In this document: in pieces, positions 7,696 to 15,108 of the stretch
Layout of the letters: the number at the start of each line of letters is the position of its first letter
Position numbering within the stretch: the stretch's first letter is position 1
Source: an uncultured Lachnospiraceae bacterium
Lineage (GTDB): Bacteria; Bacillota; Clostridia; Lachnospirales; Lachnospiraceae
Direction of reading: 5' to 3'
Assembly (NCBI GenBank): GCA_905203555.1
Contig: CAJKWK010000041.1
Coordinates: forward strand, 1 to 25,537
DNA: 25,537 nucleotides
Notes under the pieces: generated by a model
The model's input: only the letters and a program-made list of their open reading frames with translations
Told to the model about the DNA's origin: nothing
Database searches by the model: none
Position numbers and translations under genes: made by a program

Positions 7696-10600
7696 ATGGC
7701 AAATAAATTATATGCAATGGAACTTCTGACGGAGGAAGTGGCAAAGGATGTTGCTGCCAATCCGCAGGAATGGATGCGGTTTCTAAATACTGCATCCAGG
7801 CTGTACCGGTACACTTTTCCGGAACAGCTCTTGATCTATGCACAGCGTCCGGGAGCAACAGCCGTGGCATCCATGGAAATCTGGAACCAGAAGATGTACC
7901 GATGGATTAAAAAGGGTTCTAAAGGAATTGCCCTGATAGATAACACATCCGGACCAAAAACGAAACTCCGATATGTTTTTGATGTGCAGGATACTTATAA
8001 GGTAAAAAATCTGGGCAGAGATCCGCAGTTATGGAATCTTAATCCAGAAGGAGAACAACTGGTGGCAGATTATCTGCAGGAGCGGCTGGCACTGGAAGCA
8101 ACAGAGGGAGGATTAGCAGAGGTTCTTCACCAGGCGGCAGAAGAAAGTGTGCAGGCCTGGTTGCCGGATGCTTTCGACGAACTGCAAATGGATGTAGCCG
8201 GCACTTTTCTGGAAGATCTGGATGAACAGAATCAGAAAGTGGAGTTCCGGGAACTGATGACAAACAGTGTCTGGTATGTGTTACTGAACCGATGCGGACT
8301 GGATGTGCAGGAATATCTTGATGCAGAGGATTTTCGTCATATTACAGATTTTAACCAGTTAAAGGTTATTGGACACCTTGGAAGTTCTGTGAATGAGATC
8401 AGCAGACCGGTATTGATGCAGATTGGACGATATGTGTTGAATGACTTGGAAAAAGATCTGAAAACGGTTGCAAAAGAAAAAGAAGTAGCTTATAATGAAT
8501 TTAACACGTTAATTCGTGAAAGCAAAACAAGGAACACAGAAGATAGAGGAGAAAATAAGGAGGAAACAGAGCATGAGAGAGATCACTTACAGCCAGAATG
8601 GAGAGTACCAGATTCCGGATATCAGTCTGGAGGAGACGAGAGGAACGATCGGGAAGTACGGATTGATGAGGAAAGAGTATCTGAGAAACCACAAAGTAGC
8701 CAGATTCAACATTCTGACCTTACAGAACCGTCTGGACAGTCATCTGATGGAAATCGACAGCCAGGCAAGGCAGAGAGTAGACAACCTGATGTCAGAACTT
8801 CTGGAGAAAAACCCGGCACCGGACAAAATGGCAGACGGGATGGTATGGACCAGACACATGAACCAGATCAAAGCACAGGCAGAGGAACTGGTGATTCAGG
8901 AGATTATTTACAATTAAGTCTGTTCCCAACAGAAGAGGAACAGTTAGGAGAAATAAGGAAAGCGGTAGCTGCATTAGAACAGCCAGCCGCTTTTCTTATT
9001 TCTGATGAAGTAGTAGATGATATTCTCCGCACGGGAAGTGGACAGAAAAATACACTGTTTCATATTACGGCAAGACTGATTGAAGGTCTGGATAATGAAG
9101 AAATGCAGAACTTCCTGAAGGAGGAATATGAAACAGGTGGAAAAGGATTTACCATAGATGGACAGAAAATCAGTATCTGGTATGACAATGATGGTATCCG
9201 TATCCGACGGGGAGATTCCGCCAGAAGAAACTTTGATCGCATGGTTACGTGGAAAGAAGCGGCGGACAGAATCCGGGATATGTATGAGGATAGAAGTTAC
9301 GTGGATAATCTGATTTCCAATAACGCCATTGAACAGGAGCAGGAAGAAATGACCAATCTTCTTGCACTCCATTTTCGGGATACCAGCAGAAACCGGGAGG
9401 AGCAGCAATCATATTCGGATTGGCAGGATGTCGTGCGGGAAGCTTGGACAGATTCAGCGGAAGCAGATGCAATTGCCCATCGCTTTGAATGGCTGCAGAA
9501 AGATATGGATGAGAATCCAGAAGATTATCGCAGGTGGGAGATTCAGCATAATCCGGAATATTTCCAGCGTTTTCAGGATCTCCAGAGGGAGCGTTCCTGG
9601 GTAGACCAGAAATTTACGGTCGAACGTCCGGCCCTTTCCTTTATCACACAGGATGAGATAGATGCAGTCCTTAGAAGAGGCGGGATCACTGCCGGAGGAC
9701 GGAATCGGATCTATGAGTATTTCATGGAACATCACGATATAAAGGATGCAGCTGAGTTTCTGAAAAATGAGTATGGTACAGGTGGAGCAGCACCTGGGAT
9801 ACCGGGAGCGTATGAATCCGATGCTTCCCATGATGCGAAAGGATTAAAACTTGCGAAAGGGAAGATTGGCAGTCCAGATGTAGAAGTTCTATTAAAGTGG
9901 AATAAGGTTGCAGAACGTGTCCGTCAGCTGATTCGCACCGATGATTTCTTATCACCGGAAGAACTGGAAAAGTATGAAGAACGGCAGGAAGCACAGAGAC
10001 AGGCGGATCTGGAAGGAGCTCAGCAGGCTTTGGAAGTGGAGCAGGAAGGCTCTGATCAGCAGGAAATACGAGAGGAAAATCAGGAACCGTCGGAAGTTGA
10101 GACACAACCGGAAGCAGTAGAAGATGCAGAAAAAAAGGAAGATATAACACCAGAACAGTCTGATATTCCAGCAACAAACTTCCATATCACAGATGATGAA
10201 CTGGGACAGGGAACACCAAAGGAAAAGTTCCGTGCTAATATCATGGCAATCCAGCTTTTAAAGAAATGCGAGGAAGAAAACCGCAATGCCACACCAGACG
10301 AACAGGAGATTTTATCCCGATATGTAGGCTGGGGAGGTCTTGCTGATGCTTTCGATGAAACAAAATCCGCATGGGAGACGGAATATCTGGAATTAAAGAC
10401 AGTCCTTACACCGGAAGAATATGCAGCAGCCAGAGCTTCTACCTTAAATGCCCATTACACACAGCCAATCGTGATTGAAAGTATGTATCAGGCGTTGGAA
10501 AATCTGGGATTTACAAAAGGAAATATCCTGGAGCCATCCATGGGTGTTGGTAACTTCTTTGGAATGCTTCCTGAGAAGCTGAACCAGTCAAAACTCTATG

Positions 10601-13600
10601 GTGTGGAACTGGACAGTATCAGCGGTAGAATTGCAAAACTGCTTTACCCAGATGCCAATATCCAGATTAAAGGTTTTGAGAAGACAGATTATCCGAATGA
10701 TTTCTTCGATGTGGCAATCGGAAATGTGCCATTTGGAGCTTATAAAGTGAATGACAGGCAATATGACCGCTATAATTTTATGATTCACGATTATTTTCTG
10801 GCAAAGACAATCGACCAGTTGCGTCCGGGTGGTGTGGCAGCTTTGATCACAACAAAAGGAACCATGGATAAAGCATCACCGGAAGTCCGAAAGTATCTGG
10901 CAGAACGTGCCGATCTCCTTGGAGCCATCCGCCTGCCGAACACAGCATTCAAAGCAAATGCAGGAACGGAAGTCAGTGCAGATATTTTATTCTTCCAGAA
11001 GCGTGACAGCATGACAAAAGAGATGCCGGAGTGGGTGAATCTTGGAAGTGATGCCAATGGAATTACGGTCAATCAGTATTTTGCAGACCATCCGGAAATG
11101 ATTCTGGGTGAGATGAAAGAGGTATCCGGTCCGTATGGTATGGAAACAACCTGTATGCCGATAGAAGGTGCTGATCTTGAAGTCCAGCTTGCAGAAGCTG
11201 TCAGGAATATTCATGGAAATATGGCACCTGCAGTTGATGTGGATGCAGAACTGGATGATGTACCAGAGAGTATCCCGGCAGATCCGAATGTTCGTAATTA
11301 CAGTTATGCGGTTGTAGATGATCAGGTATATTACCGTGTTAACTCTCTGATGAATCAGGTAAAGATGCCTGCCGCTACTGCAGAACGTGTAAAAGGTATG
11401 GTGGAGATCCGAGACACGGTGCGTGAACTGATTGCCATGCAGATGGAAGAATCCGTAACAGATGAAGAAATTCACAAACAGCAGGAGAAATTGAATCAAG
11501 TATATGATGCTTACACAGCAAAGTATGGAGTCATCGGAAGTAATGCAAACAAGCGGGCGTTTTCTGATGACGCTTCTTATTGTCTGTTGTGTTCTCTGGA
11601 AGACCTGAACGAAGATGGAACATTGAAGCGAAAAGCAGACATGTTTACGAAACGAACCATCAAAAAGGCAGTGGCGGTAACCAGTGTGGAAACTGCGACA
11701 GAAGCCTTAGCATTATCATTGAATGAAAGAGCAAAGGTGGATCTGTCCTATATGGCACAGCTGACAGGAAAGACAGAAGAAAAAATCACGGAGGAACTGG
11801 TTGGAGTTATATTTAAGAACCCACTGACAGACCAGTGGGAGAGTGGAGATGAGTATTTATCTGGAAATGTCAGGGAGAAGTTAAACACAGCAAGAACCTT
11901 TGCAGAGAATCACCCGGAATTCACACCGAATGTCCGTGCATTGGAAGCAGTTCAGCCAAGAGAACTGGAAGCATCTGAAATCGAAGTAAGGATTGGGGCA
12001 ACCTGGATTGAACCATCGGATTATCAGGACTTTATGAGGGAACTGCTTCATACTCCGTGGTATCTTGCACAGAAGGAGATACAGGTAAAATATTCTGAGG
12101 TGAATGGTGAGTGGCGGATTACCGGGAAAAATGCAGACAGTCCAAGAAATGCGTTTGCCTATGCAACGTATGGAACCGAGAGGGCAAATGCTTACCGGAT
12201 TCTGGAAGATACACTGAATCTGAAAGATGTTCGTATCTATGATAAGAGTGTCAATGAAAATGGGGATGAGATTCGTGTCCTCAATAAAAAAGAAACTATG
12301 CTGGCATCACAGAAACAGGATGCCATGAAAGCAGCATTTAAGGATTGGATTTTCAAAGATCAACAGAGACGTGAAAGACTGGTAAGAGTTTATAATGAAC
12401 GGTTTAACAGTATCCGTCCCCGTGAATACGATGGCAGTCATCTGACTTTCCCAGGAATGAACCCGGAAATTGAACTTCGCCCACATCAGAAAAATGCTGT
12501 CGCACATCAGCTTTACGGGGATAATGTGCTTCTGGCTCATGTAGTAGGAGCTGGGAAGACCTACGAGATGGTAGCGGCTGCAATGGAGAGCAAACGTCTG
12601 GGATTATCACAAAAGAATCTATTTGTCGTGCCGAACCATCTGACAGAGCAGTGGGGAGCCGAGTTCCTGCAGTTATATCCGGGAGCCAATATCCTGGTGG
12701 CAACCAAGAAAGATTTTGAACCGGCGAACCGGAAAAAGTTCTGTGCCAGAATCGCTATGGGAAACTATGATGCGATTATCATCGGTCATTCCCAGTTTGA
12801 GCGTATCCCAATCTCTGATGAGAGGCAGGAAGCCATGCTGCGGAAGCAGATTGACGATCTGGAAATCGCAATCCAGAGTGCAAGATATGAGCAGGATGGC
12901 GGCCGCTATACGGTAAAGCAGATTGAAAAGACCAGAAAAACGCTGATGACAAGACTGGAGAAGCTGAATCAGAAAGAGAAAAAGGATAATGTAGTTACCT
13001 TTGAAGAACTGGGAGTGGATCATCTGTATGTAGACGAGGCACACAGTTATAAAAATGCGTTCCTTTATACAAAAATGAGAAATGTAGCCGGAATTGCCCA
13101 GAACGAAGCACAGAAATCAGCAGATATGTTTAATAAATGTCAGTATCTGGATGAGATTACCGGTGGAAAAGGCATTACCTTTGCAACGGGCACACCGATC
13201 AGCAACAGCATGACGGAACTTTATGTCATGCAGAGATATCTGCAGAACAGCAAATTACAGAATATGGGCTTGGGATTATTTGATTCCTGGGCATCCACGT
13301 TTGGAGAGGTTGTGACCAGAATTGAACTTGCACCGGAAGGAACCGGATACCGAGCAAAATCCAGATTCGCCAGATTCTATAATATCCCGGAACTGATGAA
13401 TATGTTCAAGGAGATTGCAGATATCAAGACTTCGGATCAGTTGAATCTTCCAGTACCGGAAGCGGAATACGAAACTGTAGTATTGAAACCAACAGAACAG
13501 CAGAAAGAAATCGTAGCAAGCCTAGGAGAGCGTGCGGAAGTGGTAAGAAACGGTGGCGTAGATGCCAGTGTAGACAATATGCTGAAAATTACCAATGATG

Positions 13601-15027
13601 GAAGAAAATTGGCACTGGATCAGCGATTAGTCAATGAACTATTGCCTGACGATCCTGGAAGTAAAGTATCGGTCTGTGCAGAAAAAAGTTATGAAATCTG
13701 GAAAGATACAGCTGCACAGAAGTCAGCACAGATCATTTTCTGTGACTTGAGCACACCGAAAGGCGATGGCAGTTTCAATGTCTATGATGACCTGAAGCAG
13801 AAGTTGATGGCGAAAGGTGTACCGGAAAAAGAAATTGCATTCATTCATGATGCGAATACTGAAGCAAAGAAGACGGAGCTGTTTGGAAAAGTAAAATCTG
13901 GGCAGGTTCGTTTTTTGATTGGTTCAACAGCAAAGATGGGTGCCGGTACCAACGTGCAGGATCGTCTGATTGCTCTGCATCATCTGGATATTGGCTGGAA
14001 ACCGTCTGATCTGGAGCAGAGGGAAGGACGTATCATCCGGCAGGGAAATCACAATAAAAAGGTTCATATCTTTCGGTATGTGACAGAATCCACCTTCGAC
14101 AGCTACATGTGGCAGTTGATCGAAAATAAACAGAAGTTCATCTCCCAGATTATGACGAGCAAAGCACCGGTCAGAAGCTGCGAAGATGTGGACGAAGCGG
14201 CACTGTCCTATGCAGAGGTTAAGGCACTGGCAACTGGAAATCCGGCAGTAAAAGAAAAGATGGCACTGGACGTGGATGTGGCAAAACTGAAACTTTTAAA
14301 AGCCAATCACATGAATAACCAGTACCGTCTGGAAGATGATATTGCAAGAAATTTTCCACAGCAGATTGCAAAATTGACCGAGACTATTGATAGCTACAAA
14401 GCGGATATTGCCCATTATCAGGAGCATAAAATCACAGATCCAGAACAGTTTTCCATGGAGATCAGCGGCAAAGTATTTACAGAAAAGAAAGAAGCAGGAG
14501 CGGCACTACTGGCAGTCTGCAAGGACATGAAAGCAGTCGATGCAGCAATGGATATCGGAAACTATCAGGGATTCAACATGAGAATCCAGTTCGACAGCTG
14601 GAGTAAGGAGTTTATCTTGTCTGTGAAGCATGAATCGGTATCGAAAGTCCATCTGGGAGCAGATGCCCTGGGAAATATCACACGTATCAATAATCTTCTG
14701 GAAAGCTATCCGGAGAAACTGGCAGAAGCGGAGCAACGACTGGAAACGGTACAGGAGCAGCTGGCAAATGCGAAAGAGGAAGTCGGGAAGCCATTCCCCA
14801 AAGAAGAGGAACTGAACCAGAAACTGGAGCGACTGTCAGAACTAAATGCCCTTCTCAATATGGATGAGCGGGAAGATACAGAAGTAGAGCAGTCGGAATC
14901 AAAAGAGAAAGAAGAACGACCGGCACGTGGTTCTATCCATGAGAAATTGCAGATTTATAAAGAAAAAAGCCAGCGGGAAAGCGAGAATGGCAGGGAAAAC
15001 AGAAATCGGGACTTCGGTCTGGAATAA
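7696..15027 (+). CDS. Giant polyvalent protein: ArdC-like N-terminus, N6-adenine methylase-like domain and SNF2/DEAH helicase
   Basis: A 2443-residue cytosolic multidomain protein. Residues 1-100 (PEQLLIYAQRPGATAV, WIKKGSKGIALID) look like the ArdC-type single-strand DNA-binding/antirestriction N-terminus. Residues 293-407 are a polar linker overlapping a nested tnpV gene. Two related modules follow, with FLKEEYETGG at 473 and FLKNEYGTGG at 688. A class I methylase-like domain spans about 830-1110 (motif I LEPSMGVGNF at 945; motif IV GNVPFG at 1009, NVPF instead of NPPF/Y). An SNF2/DEAD-like helicase spans about 1600-2200: Walker A VVGAGKT (1616-1622), DEAH (1780-1783), motif VI GRIIRQG (2111-2117). 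A coiled-coil region and an SIHEKL tail (2413) end the protein. The architecture matches ICE 'LtrC-like' proteins and recalls phage P1 DarB. A role in protecting or processing transferred DNA is inferred; methylation activity is uncertain. Confidence 0.9.
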   Translation: MANKLYAMELLTEEVAKDVAANPQEWMRFLNTASRLYRYTFPEQLLIYAQRPGATAVASMEIWNQKMYRWIKKGSKGIALIDNTSGPKTKLRYVFDVQDTYKVKNLGRDPQLWNLNPEGEQLVADYLQERLALEATEGGLAEVLHQAAEESVQAWLPDAFDELQMDVAGTFLEDLDEQNQKVEFRELMTNSVWYVLLNRCGLDVQEYLDAEDFRHITDFNQLKVIGHLGSSVNEISRPVLMQIGRYVLNDLEKDLKTVAKEKEVAYNEFNTLIRESKTRNTEDRGENKEETEHERDHLQPEWRVPDSGYQSGGDERNDREVRIDEERVSEKPQSSQIQHSDLTEPSGQSSDGNRQPGKAESRQPDVRTSGEKPGTGQNGRRDGMDQTHEPDQSTGRGTGDSGDYLQLSLFPTEEEQLGEIRKAVAALEQPAAFLISDEVVDDILRTGSGQKNTLFHITARLIEGLDNEEMQNFLKEEYETGGKGFTIDGQKISIWYDNDGIRIRRGDSARRNFDRMVTWKEAADRIRDMYEDRSYVDNLISNNAIEQEQEEMTNLLALHFRDTSRNREEQQSYSDWQDVVREAWTDSAEADAIAHRFEWLQKDMDENPEDYRRWEIQHNPEYFQRFQDLQRERSWVDQKFTVERPALSFITQDEIDAVLRRGGITAGGRNRIYEYFMEHHDIKDAAEFLKNEYGTGGAAPGIPGAYESDASHDAKGLKLAKGKIGSPDVEVLLKWNKVAERVRQLIRTDDFLSPEELEKYEERQEAQRQADLEGAQQALEVEQEGSDQQEIREENQEPSEVETQPEAVEDAEKKEDITPEQSDIPATNFHITDDELGQGTPKEKFRANIMAIQLLKKCEEENRNATPDEQEILSRYVGWGGLADAFDETKSAWETEYLELKTVLTPEEYAAARASTLNAHYTQPIVIESMYQALENLGFTKGNILEPSMGVGNFFGMLPEKLNQSKLYGVELDSISGRIAKLLYPDANIQIKGFEKTDYPNDFFDVAIGNVPFGAYKVNDRQYDRYNFMIHDYFLAKTIDQLRPGGVAALITTKGTMDKASPEVRKYLAERADLLGAIRLPNTAFKANAGTEVSADILFFQKRDSMTKEMPEWVNLGSDANGITVNQYFADHPEMILGEMKEVSGPYGMETTCMPIEGADLEVQLAEAVRNIHGNMAPAVDVDAELDDVPESIPADPNVRNYSYAVVDDQVYYRVNSLMNQVKMPAATAERVKGMVEIRDTVRELIAMQMEESVTDEEIHKQQEKLNQVYDAYTAKYGVIGSNANKRAFSDDASYCLLCSLEDLNEDGTLKRKADMFTKRTIKKAVAVTSVETATEALALSLNERAKVDLSYMAQLTGKTEEKITEELVGVIFKNPLTDQWESGDEYLSGNVREKLNTARTFAENHPEFTPNVRALEAVQPRELEASEIEVRIGATWIEPSDYQDFMRELLHTPWYLAQKEIQVKYSEVNGEWRITGKNADSPRNAFAYATYGTERANAYRILEDTLNLKDVRIYDKSVNENGDEIRVLNKKETMLASQKQDAMKAAFKDWIFKDQQRRERLVRVYNERFNSIRPREYDGSHLTFPGMNPEIELRPHQKNAVAHQLYGDNVLLAHVVGAGKTYEMVAAAMESKRLGLSQKNLFVVPNHLTEQWGAEFLQLYPGANILVATKKDFEPANRKKFCARIAMGNYDAIIIGHSQFERIPISDERQEAMLRKQIDDLEIAIQSARYEQDGGRYTVKQIEKTRKTLMTRLEKLNQKEKKDNVVTFEELGVDHLYVDEAHSYKNAFLYTKMRNVAGIAQNEAQKSADMFNKCQYLDEITGGKGITFATGTPISNSMTELYVMQRYLQNSKLQNMGLGLFDSWASTFGEVVTRIELAPEGTGYRAKSRFARFYNIPELMNMFKEIADIKTSDQLNLPVPEAEYETVVLKPTEQQKEIVASLGERAEVVRNGGVDASVDNMLKITNDGRKLALDQRLVNELLPDDPGSKVSVCAEKSYEIWKDTAAQKSAQIIFCDLSTPKGDGSFNVYDDLKQKLMAKGVPEKEIAFIHDANTEAKKTELFGKVKSGQVRFLIGSTAKMGAGTNVQDRLIALHHLDIGWKPSDLEQREGRIIRQGNHNKKVHIFRYVTESTFDSYMWQLIENKQKFISQIMTSKAPVRSCEDVDEAALSYAEVKALATGNPAVKEKMALDVDVAKLKLLKANHMNNQYRLEDDIARNFPQQIAKLTETIDSYKADIAHYQEHKITDPEQFSMEISGKVFTEKKEAGAALLAVCKDMKAVDAAMDIGNYQGFNMRIQFDSWSKEFILSVKHESVSKVHLGADALGNITRINNLLESYPEKLAEAEQRLETVQEQLANAKEEVGKPFPKEEELNQKLERLSELNALLNMDEREDTEVEQSESKEKEERPARGSIHEKLQIYKEKSQRESENGRENRNRDFGLE
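8557..8563 (+). promoter_or_regulatory. Shine-Dalgarno for the nested tnpV gene
   Basis: A perfect AAGGAGG lies 9 nt upstream of ATG 8573, inside the giant helicase gene. It decides the tnpV start over the upstream in-frame ATG at 8516, which has no such site. Confidence 0.75.
8573..8917 (+). CDS. tnpV: TnpV-family protein nested in another frame of the helicase gene
   Basis: A complete 114-residue ORF lies wholly inside the giant helicase gene, in the +1 frame relative to it, with a consensus Shine-Dalgarno at ideal spacing. The product shows the TnpV family pattern (transposon-encoded protein first named from Tn4451/Tn4453): a YQIPDISL start, IGKYGLMRKEYLRNHK, then a HLMEIDSQARQRVDNLM helix, MVWTRHMNQIKAQAEE and a C-terminal EIIYN. 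Length fits the family (about 110-130). The overlapping helicase frame here is a low-complexity Arg/Gly/Asp/Ser/Gln linker with no recognisable fold, as expected when the second frame carries the constraint. The function of TnpV is not established; it is found on integrative and transposable elements and may bind DNA. Recognition is from memory of the family, without a search. Confidence 0.8.
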   Translation: MREITYSQNGEYQIPDISLEETRGTIGKYGLMRKEYLRNHKVARFNILTLQNRLDSHLMEIDSQARQRVDNLMSELLEKNPAPDKMADGMVWTRHMNQIKAQAEELVIQEIIYN

Positions 15028-15040
15028 GAAATCAGGAAAG

Positions 15041-15088
15041 ATGGCATAATCTGGTAGAAAGAATGTTCTGCAGGTTATGCCATTTTTT
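15041..15088 (+). terminator. Strong intrinsic terminator between the helicase and YodL genes
   Basis: ATGGCATAATCTG (15041-15053) pairs with CAGGTTATGCCAT (15071-15083), 13 bp with one T-G pair. An inner AGAA/TTCT helix extends it, and TTTTTT follows directly. It starts 13 nt after the helicase stop, and only 20 nt (15089-15108), holding the AGGAGG site, separate it from the next ATG. Confidence 0.85.
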
Positions 15089-15108
15089 AGAATACAGGAG
15101 GAACTTAT

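Noticed and set aside
8516..8572. Upstream extension of tnpV to ATG 8516
   Set aside because: The added 19 residues do not resemble the family start, and the consensus AAGGAGG points to ATG 8573.
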